In this document: positions 8,988 through 16,766 of the stretch, one piece after another
Layout of the letters: every line of letters starts with the position of its first letter
How positions within the stretch are numbered: position 1 is the first letter of the stretch
NCBI GenBank assembly: GCA_902493595.1
Contig: CABUPU010000001.1
Coordinates: 1 to 64,000, forward strand
Reading direction: 5' to 3'
From: an uncultured Mycoplasma sp.
GTDB lineage: Bacteria > Bacillota_I > Bacilli_A > RF39 > UBA660
Length of the DNA: 64,000 nucleotides
Translations under genes and position numbers: made by a program
The notes under the pieces: model-generated
The model's database searches: none
Told to the model about the DNA's origin: nothing
The model's input: the letters and a program-made list of their open reading frames with translations, nothing else

Positions 8988-9015
8988 TATTCCACGAAGT
9001 GGCAGAAAGGAAAGT

Positions 9016-9357
9016 ATGCAGTCATTTAAATTAATTAATAAAGCAAATGAATTATATGATTATTCATTTACTTATATTTTAAATAAAATGCCAGGTAAGG
9101 CTAAGACTTTTAGGATTGCTTTGGAAAGTGAATTATATGAGTTAATACATAATATCTATAGAGCAAATATAAATTATGAAAGTGAAAAAATAAGAAGTAA
9201 ATATCAAAAAGAAGCCTTAGTGAATTTAAGTACACTTGATTTAATAATAGGTCTTGTGGGAAAGCATAAATACATTAAAATGAAAAGAGTACATGGGTTT
9301 TTAGGAATACTTAATGATACTAAAAAAATGATGTATGGTTGGATTAAAGAAAAATGA
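9016..9357 (+). CDS. avd: Avd-like DGR accessory protein
   Basis: 113 aa, strongly basic, predicted all-helical, between the target gene and the TR, where avd sits in characterised DGRs. Length and helix pattern agree with the four-helix-bundle Avd family, which in the Bordetella phage system forms a pentamer that binds the reverse transcriptase and template RNA. Ribosome site agaaagg upstream of ATG 9016. The stop overlaps the next start (ATGA), so the two ORFs are translationally coupled. Identification rests on size, fold pattern and position rather than a catalytic motif. Confidence 0.75.
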   Translation: MQSFKLINKANELYDYSFTYILNKMPGKAKTFRIALESELYELIHNIYRANINYESEKIRSKYQKEALVNLSTLDLIIGLVGKHKYIKMKRVHGFLGILNDTKKMMYGWIKEK

Positions 9358-9653
9358 ATGATGCACTTTCTAAAATATACGATGATTTGAATGAACTTGT
9401 AATGAGAAAAATTCCTCATGATAAAGAATTATTAAGTACAAGAATTATTAAAGAACATACTAAGATATGCGAATACACTTTTAATATAATAAATTCTAAT
9501 AGGGATAAAAATTATATGTTAGAATTTAAAGTTAGTGTGAAATATATATTATTTGTTCTTGAATACTTTGTTAGTAAAAAAATTATTAATGAAGAAGTTT
9601 ATAAAACTTTTGAAAAAAAATACAAAAATTTATATTTTTTAGTAAACCCTTAA
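9354..9653 (+). CDS. Second small helical DGR accessory protein
   Basis: 99 aa, helical, mixed charge, ATG overlapping the stop of the preceding avd-like gene by 4 bp. Patterns such as EYTFNIINSN and KYILFVLEYFVSKKIINEEVY look like a helical-bundle protein of the same general type, but I do not recognise a named family. It may be a second Avd-type subunit or the other half of a split accessory module. It ends just before the hairpins that precede the TR. Confidence 0.6.
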   Translation: MNDALSKIYDDLNELVMRKIPHDKELLSTRIIKEHTKICEYTFNIINSNRDKNYMLEFKVSVKYILFVLEYFVSKKIINEEVYKTFEKKYKNLYFLVNP

Positions 9654-9707
9654 TTTTCTAATTAAGGTAGACATATTATTTTTGGGATTTATGATAATGT
9701 GTCTACC
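9648..9707 (+). ncRNA. Overlapping hairpins 5' of the template repeat
   Basis: Two strong inverted repeats share bases and so are mutually exclusive: ccttaatt-ttct-aattaagg (9648-9667), and a 14-bp stem with one G-T pair (9666-9679 with 9694-9707, 14-nt loop). They lie 50 nt before the TR and may fold the 5' part of the DGR template RNA or separate it from the avd mRNA. Confidence 0.5.
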
Positions 9708-9757
9708 ATAGTTAAAAAGCTTTGGGAAGTAAATATTGCTGATAGGGATATGCTACT

Positions 9758-9872
9758 TTGGGCGGGCTCCCCTAATGAATTCAATAGTAATAATGCTAAT
9801 GAGTTCAATGTGAATAATGATGGCAATTTGAACAACAATAATGTCAATAACAATAATGGCGTGCGTGGTGTA
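9758..9872 (+). repeat. DGR template repeat (TR)
   Basis: 115 bp, invariant donor of the VR. In the frame matching the target, nearly every mutable codon is AAT or AAC (17 Asn codons), the codon design that lets adenine mutagenesis reach many residues without stop codons. The short open frame across it (9699-9935) is not a gene. The region from about 9660 to 10082, including the unassigned 210 nt after the TR, probably forms the template RNA and its structural spacer leading to the reverse transcriptase. Confidence 0.95.
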
Positions 9873-10082
9873 TTTTCCTTACAAAATGAGTATTATTACA
9901 CAAAGTATTTACTTTATGAATGTAATTACTCTTAGACAAATTATGGATAGGAAACAAGCATATTCCTTGGCATTATGCCTAAAATGAAAGTGATGAAGAG
10001 AATAGTGTTTATTATATAATCGCTTCCTAGTAATACTTTTAATAGCTGTCAGCAATATTTATAAAATTAATGAAAGGAAGGG

Positions 10083-11423
10083 ATGTTTGTAACTGAATTT
10101 AATATTGATGAGATATTTAGTTATGAGAGTGTTGTGTGGGCTTATCATAATGTATGTAAAAATTGTCGGTCATCAATAAAAAAAACTAAGTTTACTTATT
10201 TTGCAAATTCTAATATATTTGATATTTATAATAAATTAAGGGATTTAAGTTATAAATTTTCAAAATATACAATCTTTATAATAAAAGATCCAAAATATAG
10301 AGTAATTATGAACGATACAATATATGATAAAATAGTTAACTATTTAGTGGCATATAAAGTGTTACTTCCTGTTTTATCACCAACATTAATTGAACAAAAT
10401 GTTGCAACTAGGAAAGGAAAGGGTGCTAGTAAAGCTTACTATTTTTTTGAAAAATATGCAAATAAGTTAAAAGAAAATGGAAGTGTTTATGTTTTAAAAA
10501 TAGATATAAAAAAATATTTTTATAATATAAATCATTCAGTGTTATTAAAAATGCTGAAAAAATATATAAGTAGTAGTATGTTAAGTAATTTTATTGTAAA
10601 TATAATTAACCAGACAAATAATGATTATGTAAATAATAATATTAATTATTTAAAAAACAAAATAATACAAGATTTAAATTATAAAAGTATTTCTTTAAAA
10701 GAAAAAGAAGAATTAATAAAAAAAATATATGAAATACCATTATATGATAATGGAAAAGGGCTTTCAATTGGAAATGTTTGTTCTCAAATATTAGCGGTAT
10801 TCTATTTAAATGAATTCGATCATTATATGAAAGAAAAAATTAAATGTAGATGTTATTTAAGATACATGGATGATATAGTAATTTTAAGTAATAGTAAATC
10901 ATTTTTAAAAGATGTATTTTATTTAGCAAATGATAAATTAAAGGAATATAAACTAACTATTAATCCAAAAAGTAACATATATAAATTAAATAATTCTTTT
11001 ACCTTTTTAGGAAGAACTTACTATTTAAAAAATAATATACTTCTATATAGATGCAGAAGCACTACATATAAAAGTATAATGAAAAAATTAAATTATTTAA
11101 GAAATAATGATTTCAAAAGTTATTATTTGAGTAAAATAAGTTACAAAGGTTATTTAAATAAGAATATATATTCTTTAAAAGAAGAGTTCGATTTTTTAAG
11201 TAATAAATATAATAATGTAATAGTTAAAGATTTTATATATGAAGTTGGGTATGTTATTAGAAGTAATGTTAGTGATGATGTTATTAATGAGGTTTTAGAT
11301 AATATTGGGATAAGTGTTATAAATATTTTTAATATTAAAAGATTTATTAAATATTTTGAATCAAATAATATAAAATATATATATTTAGAAAAAACAAAAA
11401 TTGTTTTTAAGTATGATTGCTAG
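10083..11423 (+). CDS. DGR reverse transcriptase
   Basis: 446 aa. It copies TR RNA with adenine infidelity so that the cDNA replaces the VR. Catalytic motif A is KIDIKKYFY (Asp141). Motif 4 is IGNVCSQ (229-235), the IGNxxSQ signature of DGR enzymes rather than the QG form of group II intron enzymes. YMDD lies at 261-264. There is no maturase or endonuclease domain. Ribosome site aaaggaagg just upstream. It follows the TR on the same strand, as in canonical DGRs. A terminator overlaps its stop codon. Confidence 0.95.
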   Translation: MFVTEFNIDEIFSYESVVWAYHNVCKNCRSSIKKTKFTYFANSNIFDIYNKLRDLSYKFSKYTIFIIKDPKYRVIMNDTIYDKIVNYLVAYKVLLPVLSPTLIEQNVATRKGKGASKAYYFFEKYANKLKENGSVYVLKIDIKKYFYNINHSVLLKMLKKYISSSMLSNFIVNIINQTNNDYVNNNINYLKNKIIQDLNYKSISLKEKEELIKKIYEIPLYDNGKGLSIGNVCSQILAVFYLNEFDHYMKEKIKCRCYLRYMDDIVILSNSKSFLKDVFYLANDKLKEYKLTINPKSNIYKLNNSFTFLGRTYYLKNNILLYRCRSTTYKSIMKKLNYLRNNDFKSYYLSKISYKGYLNKNIYSLKEEFDFLSNKYNNVIVKDFIYEVGYVIRSNVSDDVINEVLDNIGISVINIFNIKRFIKYFESNNIKYIYLEKTKIVFKYDC

Positions 11424-11441
11424 GATAAAACCTAGCTTTTA
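11419..11441 (+). terminator. Terminator after DGR reverse transcriptase
   Basis: Perfect 6-bp stem gctagg/cctagc (11419-11424, 11431-11436), loop ataaaa, followed by TTTT. It ends the DGR unit. The following 220 bp to the dinD-like array hold no gene, only A/T-rich sequence with repeated tgtaaa words. Confidence 0.65.
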
Positions 11442-11665
11442 TTATGTAAATGATTTTACATATTTATATGTGTTAATTAATGTCAAATAAATTATAAAAA
11501 AAGTGTCAAAAATGTGTAAAATTTTATCTTTTTTTAAAAAATTTATCAAAAAAAGAGGAAATCAAAAATTTTTCGGTAATAAATATATATGAAGGGAGAA
11601 AAATACAAAGTTATAAAAAAAATGTAAAAATGTAAACTATTGTAAATTAGAAAGTGAGGTAAAAA

Positions 11666-12394
11666 ATGAACGAATTAGAAAATATTAATAAAACTATATT
11701 TGAAAGTATTAAACATGTAGATGATGAAGGTAATGAATATTGGTATGCAAGGGAACTGCAAAAGGTATTACAATATAACAAATGGGAAAACTTTAAAAAA
11801 GTAATTTTAAAGGCAAAATTGTCCTGTAATGCAAGTAGTTATGAAATTTCAGAACAGTTTCTTGATATCAGGAAACCGATAATAGGTGGTAATGGAAATG
11901 TTCAATATGTATGTGATTATAAACTATCTAGATATGCTTGTTATCTTATTGCTCAAAATGGTGATAGTAGGAAGAAAGTTATAGGTCTTGCTCAAACATA
12001 TTTTGCTATTCAAACAAGAAAACAGGAATTATTAGAAGAGGAATATAATAGTTTAACTGAAGATGAAAAAAGAATATATCAAAGAAATCAAGCAAGAAAA
12101 GGAAACTATAATTTAAATAAGACTGCTATTAATAGTGGAGTAAAAGATTTAGCAAGATTTCATAATGCTGGGTATAAAGGTTTATATAATGGAGAAACAG
12201 CAAACGATATTGCTAAAAGAAAGGGATTACGGTATAGGGAGGATATTTTAGATAATATGGGAAGTGATGAACTGATAGCTAATTTATTTAGAATATCTCA
12301 AACTAATCAAAGACTTAATAATGATAATATTCAAGGTGAAAAAGCAGCTTGCTTAACACATAATAAAATTGGAAAATTGTTAGAAAAGCTATAA
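11666..12394 (+). CDS. DinD-like protein, copy 1, C-terminus frameshifted
   Basis: 242 aa, DNA-damage-inducible protein D family (BRO/KilA-N-related). Hallmarks: NEYWYARELQ near the N-terminus, DYKLSRYACYLIAQNGD, AQTYFAIQTRKQEL, then GYKGLYNGETANDIAKRKG and YREDILDNMGS. Copies 2 and 3 continue with a GGTMPEDLPTPDKSLKEL tail. Here the equivalent tail (12380-12497) is present but out of frame, explained by loss of one base near 12378, so the protein ends 33 aa early. In E. coli, DinD is LexA-regulated and inhibits RecA strand exchange. Ribosome site gtgaggt repeats before each copy. Confidence 0.85.
   Translation: MNELENINKTIFESIKHVDDEGNEYWYARELQKVLQYNKWENFKKVILKAKLSCNASSYEISEQFLDIRKPIIGGNGNVQYVCDYKLSRYACYLIAQNGDSRKKVIGLAQTYFAIQTRKQELLEEEYNSLTEDEKRIYQRNQARKGNYNLNKTAINSGVKDLARFHNAGYKGLYNGETANDIAKRKGLRYREDILDNMGSDELIANLFRISQTNQRLNNDNIQGEKAACLTHNKIGKLLEKL
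11857..11876. repeat. Palindrome inside dinD-like copy 1
   Basis: 20-bp dyad gtttcttgat/atcaggaaac with 9 of 10 positions paired and no loop, at codons for QFLDIRK. It occupies the same protein position as the palindromes in the other copies. Confidence 0.75.
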
Positions 12395-12506
12395 AAGAGG
12401 CTGGTGGAACAATGCCTGAAAATTTACCAACTCCTGATAAAAGTTTAAAAGAACTAGAAAAAGAAAATAATAATCTAAAAATTAAAAATAGAAAGTGAGG
12501 TAAAAA

Positions 12507-13334
12507 ATGAACGAATTAGAAAAAATAAATGAAACTATATTTGAAAGTATTAAACATGTAGATGATAATGGTAATGAATATTGGTATGCAAGGGAATTAC
12601 AATATATTCTGGGGTATAATCAGTGGCGAAGTATAAATGATTTAATTAAAAGAGCTAAAGTTGCTTGTAAGGAAAGTGATAATAATATTCATGACCATTT
12701 TGCGGTACAACGCAAAATGGTTGATATAGGTTCAAAGACACAAAGAGAAGTTCTTGATTATAAACTATCCAGATATGCTTGTTATTTAATTGTTATGAAT
12801 GGTAATCCTAAAAAAGAGATTATAGCTCTTGCCCAAACATATTTTGCTATTCAAACAAGAAAACAGGAATTATTAGAAGAGGAATATAATAGTTTAACTG
12901 AAGATGAAAAAAGATTCTATCAAAGAAATTTAACTAAAAAAGGAAATTATTCTTTAAATCAAACTGCTAAAAAAGCTGGTGTAAAAAACTTTGATAAATT
13001 TTATAATACAGGTTATAAAGGTTTATATAATGGAGAAACAGAAAATGATATTGCTAAAAGAAAAGGTCTTCATTATAGGGAAGATATACTAGACAATATG
13101 GGTAGTGAGGAATTTGCAGCGAATTTATTTAGAATAACTCAAACTGAATCTAAATTAAAAAAAGATAATGTTAGTGGTGAAGGTAATGCAATTGATACTC
13201 ATTATGAGGTTGGTAAAGAAGTTCGTAATACAATAGAAAGATTAGGCGGAACTATGCCTGAGGATTTACCAACACCAGATAAAAGTTTAAAAGAATTAGA
13301 AAAAGAAAATAAAAATTTAATAATAAAAAAATAG
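12507..13334 (+). CDS. DinD-like protein, copy 2
   Basis: 275 aa, the same length as E. coli DinD. All family blocks are present: NEYWYARELQ, HDHF...KMVDIGS, DYKLSRYACYLIVMNG, AQTYFAIQTRKQEL, GYKGLYNGETENDIAKRKG, YREDILDNMGS and the LGGTMPEDLPTPDKSLKEL tail. Nearly identical DNA to copies 1 and 3 in places points to tandem duplication followed by divergence, strongest in the middle of the N-terminal domain. Starts 9 nt after the same gtgaggt ribosome site. No LexA-like box is visible upstream of the array. Confidence 0.9.
   Translation: MNELEKINETIFESIKHVDDNGNEYWYARELQYILGYNQWRSINDLIKRAKVACKESDNNIHDHFAVQRKMVDIGSKTQREVLDYKLSRYACYLIVMNGNPKKEIIALAQTYFAIQTRKQELLEEEYNSLTEDEKRFYQRNLTKKGNYSLNQTAKKAGVKNFDKFYNTGYKGLYNGETENDIAKRKGLHYREDILDNMGSEEFAANLFRITQTESKLKKDNVSGEGNAIDTHYEVGKEVRNTIERLGGTMPEDLPTPDKSLKELEKENKNLIIKK
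12694..12721. repeat. Palindrome inside dinD-like copy 2
   Basis: Perfect 11-bp arms accattttgcg (12694-12704) and cgcaaaatggt (12711-12721), 6-nt loop, at codons DHFAVQRKMV. Confidence 0.8.
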
Positions 13335-13349
13335 AAAGAGAGGTAAAAA

Positions 13350-14177
13350 ATGAATGAATTAGCAAAAATAAATGAAACGATTTTTGAAAATATCAAACAT
13401 ATTGATAATGACGGTAATGAATATTGGTATGCAAGGGAACTTCAACAAATACTCGGTTATAAAGAATGGAGGTATTTTTCTGCAGTCATAGAAAAAGCAC
13501 AAATTGCTTGTTCTCAAAGCAATAACAATGTTAATTCCCATTTTGGTGTAAACACCAAAATCGTATCTGCTGGTAAAGCTACAAAACCAATAATTGACTA
13601 TAGATTAAGTAGATATGCCTGCTACTTAATTGTCCAAAATGCAAACCCTAAATATGAAGCCGTATCTTTAGGACAGACATATTTTGCTGTACAAACGAGA
13701 AAAATGGAATTAACTGAAGAAGAATATGGCAGATTAACAGAAGATGAAAAAAGATTATATAGGAGAAGGCAAACAAGAGACGGCAATAAAATTTTATATA
13801 AAATTGCTAAAGAAAAAGGAGTTAAAAACTTTGATAAGTTTACTAATGCTGGGTATAAAGGATTATATAATGGAGAAACAGCACACGATATTGCAAAACG
13901 AAAAGGTTTAAGATATCGAGAAGATATACTAGATAATATGAGTAGTGTTGAATTAGGTGCTAATATATTTAGAATAACTCAAACAGAAGCATTACTTGAA
14001 AAACAAGAAGAGCCAAATGAAATAATTGCCACAAATACTCACTACAAAGTGGGAAAAACAGTTAGAAAAGCAATTGAAGATTTAGGCGGTACAATGCCAG
14101 AAGATTTACCAACACCAGATAAAAGTTTAAAAGAATTAGAGAAAGAAAATAAAAATTTAATAATTAAAAATTATTAA
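13350..14177 (+). CDS. DinD-like protein, copy 3
   Basis: 275 aa, full-length DinD-family protein with the same blocks as copy 2: NEYWYARELQ, SHFGVNTKIV, DYRLSRYACYLIVQN, QTYFAVQTRKMEL, GYKGLYNGETAHDIAKRKG and LGGTMPEDLPTPDKSLKEL. Only 15 nt separate it from copy 2, with a gagaggt ribosome site. It is followed directly by a decayed fourth copy. Whether the paralogs act together or compete is not known. Confidence 0.9.
   Translation: MNELAKINETIFENIKHIDNDGNEYWYARELQQILGYKEWRYFSAVIEKAQIACSQSNNNVNSHFGVNTKIVSAGKATKPIIDYRLSRYACYLIVQNANPKYEAVSLGQTYFAVQTRKMELTEEEYGRLTEDEKRLYRRRQTRDGNKILYKIAKEKGVKNFDKFTNAGYKGLYNGETAHDIAKRKGLRYREDILDNMSSVELGANIFRITQTEALLEKQEEPNEIIATNTHYKVGKTVRKAIEDLGGTMPEDLPTPDKSLKELEKENKNLIIKNY
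13540..13561. repeat. Palindrome inside dinD-like copy 3
   Basis: Perfect 9-bp arms attttggtg (13540-13548) and caccaaaat (13553-13561), loop taaa, at codons HFGVNTKI. Confidence 0.8.
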
Positions 14178-14451
14178 TGAAATGGTATTTAAAGGGATTA
14201 AACATATTGATGAGAATGGAAATGAATGTTGATATGCAAGGGAATTACAAAAATTATTGGAGTATACTTAATGGCGTAAATTTGAAGGTGTAATTGAAAG
14301 AACAATAAATACTTGTAAAGCTAGTAATTATGCAGTGTCAAACCATTTTGTCGGTAACAACAAAATGGTTGATATTGGCTCTAATACTTTTAAAAATATA
14401 GTTGATTACAAACTGTCGAGATATGCATATCACATAATGTTTAAAACTTAA
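14176..14451 (+). pseudogene. Decayed dinD-like copy 4
   Basis: A continuous frame aligned to residues about 8-100 of the intact copies reads KHIDENGNEC-stop-YARELQ, then LLEYT-stop-WRKF, then SNHFVGNNKMVDIGS and DYKLSRYAYHIMFKT-stop. The first stop is TGA where the intact copies have the Trp codon TGG; the second is TAA. The C-terminal two-thirds is missing. It lies immediately after copy 3, so it is a decaying member of the same tandem array. Confidence 0.85.
14341..14370. repeat. Palindrome inside dinD-like pseudogene copy 4
   Basis: Perfect 11-bp arms aaccattttgt (14341-14351) and acaaaatggtt (14360-14370), 8-nt loop, at the position matching the palindromes of copies 1-3. Confidence 0.8.
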
Positions 14452-14467
14452 ATGAGAAAAAATAAAT

Positions 14468-14489
14468 AAAGTCACATTAATGTCACTTT
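14468..14489. promoter_or_regulatory. Operator-like palindrome
   Basis: 22-bp dyad aaagtcacatt/aatgtcacttt with a single mismatched pair, overlapping the -35 box of the exporter operon. Likely binding site of a dimeric regulator. Confidence 0.5.
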
Positions 14490-14515
14490 ACAATGTTATA
14501 TTATATTTGTATAAA
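14487..14515 (+). promoter_or_regulatory. Promoter of exporter operon
   Basis: TTTACA (14487-14492), 17-nt spacer, TATAAA (14510-14515), 37 nt before the start codon, which has aggagg as ribosome site. Confidence 0.6.
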
Positions 14516-14552
14516 TTTATTTTATATAATATAATTTATGTAGGAGGAAAAT

Positions 14553-16766
14553 ATGAGTAAAGATAAACCAATACTTAGTTTAAAAAAAGTTAGTAAATTC
14601 TATTATAATAAAGGTCTTGTTGCATCAGGTTTTAGTAAAATATCTTTAGATTTTTATTTAGGAGAATTTGTTGTAATAACTGGAGAAAGTGGATGTGGAA
14701 AAAGTACTCTTTTAAATGTATTATCAGGTCTTGATACATATGAAGAAGGAGAAATGTATATTAATGGCATGGAAACAAGTCATTATAGTAATGAGGAAGC
14801 AGAACATTATCGTAAAAGTTATATAGGTAATATATTTCAATCATTTAATTTAGTAAGTAGTTATACAGTGTATCAGAATATTGAGTTAGTTCTTTTGTTA
14901 AATGGTTTTAAGAAAAAAGATATTAAAAATAAAGTTATTGAATTAATTAAGGAAGTAGATTTATACAAATATAGAAATAGTAAAGTTTCTCATTTATCTG
15001 GTGGTCAAAAACAAAGAGTAGCAATTGCAAGAGCACTTGCAAAAGATGTACCTATAATAATCGCTGATGAACCAACAGGTAATTTAGATCGTAGATCTGC
15101 AGGTGCTATAATGAAACTTCTTGCAAAAGTAGCAAAAGATAAACTAGTAATTGTTGTAACTCATAATTATGAAGATGTTGAGGAACTTGCTACTCGTAAG
15201 ATTGAAATGCATGATGGAAAAGTTCGTGAGGATATAACAATTAAACCTTATGAAGAAAGTAAAGCAAGTCTTCATGAATATAAAAATATTAGCTTTTTAA
15301 ATAAAATTAGACTTGGAGTAAGAAATACATTTAATTTACCTATGAAGTTTATTTTACTTTTAATGGTATTCTTATTAATTACTTTTGCCTTTTTAGGAAT
15401 ATATTCTTCGTTTAGAAAAGCAGAGTATGAAGAAAATAAAAATGGTTATAACTATTATTTTAGTGATTTATCTGATGAAAGAATTGTAATTAAAAAAAGT
15501 GATAATAGTGTAATTACAAATGAAGAATTAGATAAAATAAGTAAACTTGATTATGTAAAATCAGTGGTGAAGGATGATATAATTTTAGATACTACATATA
15601 GTTTAACTGATGATAATACTTTTTGGTTTTATGGTAATGTAAAAAGTATACGTGAATTAAAATCTAACATTGAGGGTCAAAAACCTATTAATGATAATGA
15701 AATAATATTAGAAACTAATAAAAATAATTATTATGTTTCAACTTTAAAAGATAAGTTAAAAGAAACAAAACTTAGTTTAAGAAATACAGATAATGTATCA
15801 AGTTCAAATAAAGATTTAAAAGTAACCGGATTTGTTCTTAAAGATAATGAATATGATAATGATATTTTTTATGTAAGTGATGATGTATTAGAAAAAATTA
15901 AAATAAATAGTTATGAAAACTATAGTAAGGTTACAATTACCTTAAATAATCAAAAAGTAGATTTACTTTATAGTGCTAGTGATAAAGTACCTAAAGGAAA
16001 AGCAGTTGTTCCATATGAACTTAATGTAATGTGTAAATATAGTTGGTGTAAAAATAATATACTAAATATTAATGTTAAAAATATTTATTATGAAAATAGT
16101 ATAGATTTAGAAATTAGTGATATGTATTTGAAATATAATTTTGAACATTTAACAGGTGTTAAAGATTATGAAAATAATAACTCTGTAATATATATTTCAA
16201 AAGAGGATTATTTATCTTTATTTAATATGGGAACTTATCAATCATCAATTTATTTGAAAGATGTAAAGGATATTCCTGAGGCTAAATGTTATCTTGAATC
16301 AAATGGATTTAAGCCATTATTTATTAAAGATGCCAAAATAAATTATTCAAATGGAGTTCTCGAAGTAATTAAAATATTTAAGTTGATAGTTATGACTATT
16401 ATATTTATTGTACTTTTCTTTATAGCATATTTTGTTATTAGATTAATTGAAAAATCAAGAAATGTTTATTATGCAACATTAAGAATACTCGGAGCAACTA
16501 AAAAAGTATTAAAGAATTTAATTAATATTGAATTATTTTTAATATATCATATTGCTTTTGCTTTAATACTAGGATTATGTATTTTAGTTAAGAATAATAT
16601 TATTGTTAATAATAATTTATATGATATGGTTAAATATCTTGGCATAAAAGACTATATTTTTGTATATGTTATATGTTTTGTAATGAGCATTCTTATATCA
16701 TTTAGATATTCAAGAAAACTATTTAATTCATCAGCGATGAAAACTTATAGGGAGGAGGCAGAGTAA
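14553..16766 (+). CDS. MacB/FtsX-type ABC exporter, ATPase-permease fusion 1
   Basis: 737 aa. Residues 1-225 are a LolD/MacB-type ATPase: Walker A GESGCGKS (44-51), signature LSGGQKQRVAIARAL, Walker B IIADEPTGNLD. A TM helix follows (about 263-283), then an extracytoplasmic domain of about 320 aa and three C-terminal TM helices: the FtsX-like four-helix layout, here with the ATPase fused at the N-terminus. Such exporters move or detach peptides or sense antibiotics at the membrane. The stop overlaps the start of the next exporter, so the two are co-translated. Confidence 0.85.
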   Translation: MSKDKPILSLKKVSKFYYNKGLVASGFSKISLDFYLGEFVVITGESGCGKSTLLNVLSGLDTYEEGEMYINGMETSHYSNEEAEHYRKSYIGNIFQSFNLVSSYTVYQNIELVLLLNGFKKKDIKNKVIELIKEVDLYKYRNSKVSHLSGGQKQRVAIARALAKDVPIIIADEPTGNLDRRSAGAIMKLLAKVAKDKLVIVVTHNYEDVEELATRKIEMHDGKVREDITIKPYEESKASLHEYKNISFLNKIRLGVRNTFNLPMKFILLLMVFLLITFAFLGIYSSFRKAEYEENKNGYNYYFSDLSDERIVIKKSDNSVITNEELDKISKLDYVKSVVKDDIILDTTYSLTDDNTFWFYGNVKSIRELKSNIEGQKPINDNEIILETNKNNYYVSTLKDKLKETKLSLRNTDNVSSSNKDLKVTGFVLKDNEYDNDIFYVSDDVLEKIKINSYENYSKVTITLNNQKVDLLYSASDKVPKGKAVVPYELNVMCKYSWCKNNILNINVKNIYYENSIDLEISDMYLKYNFEHLTGVKDYENNNSVIYISKEDYLSLFNMGTYQSSIYLKDVKDIPEAKCYLESNGFKPLFIKDAKINYSNGVLEVIKIFKLIVMTIIFIVLFFIAYFVIRLIEKSRNVYYATLRILGATKKVLKNLINIELFLIYHIAFALILGLCILVKNNIIVNNNLYDMVKYLGIKDYIFVYVICFVMSILISFRYSRKLFNSSAMKTYREEAE

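Noticed and set aside
9699..9935. Open frame of 78 codons across the template repeat
   Set aside because: It is the in-frame shadow of the VR sequence. It has no ribosome site and its composition is the Asn-codon TR; the segment acts as template, not as a gene.
10083..11423. Group II intron or retron reverse transcriptase
   Set aside because: Motif 4 is IGNVCSQ as in DGR enzymes, no maturase or endonuclease domain follows, and a matching TR/VR pair flanks it.
14176..14451. TGA read as Trp (alternative genetic code), because the fourth dinD-like copy has TGA where Trp is expected
   Set aside because: The same stub also has a TAA stop, and TGA ends real genes at 9355-9357 and 60309-60311 with overlapping starts; intact copies use TGG.
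6990..14451. Prophage
   Set aside because: No capsid, tail, terminase, lysis or integrase genes lie around the DGR or the dinD-like array.
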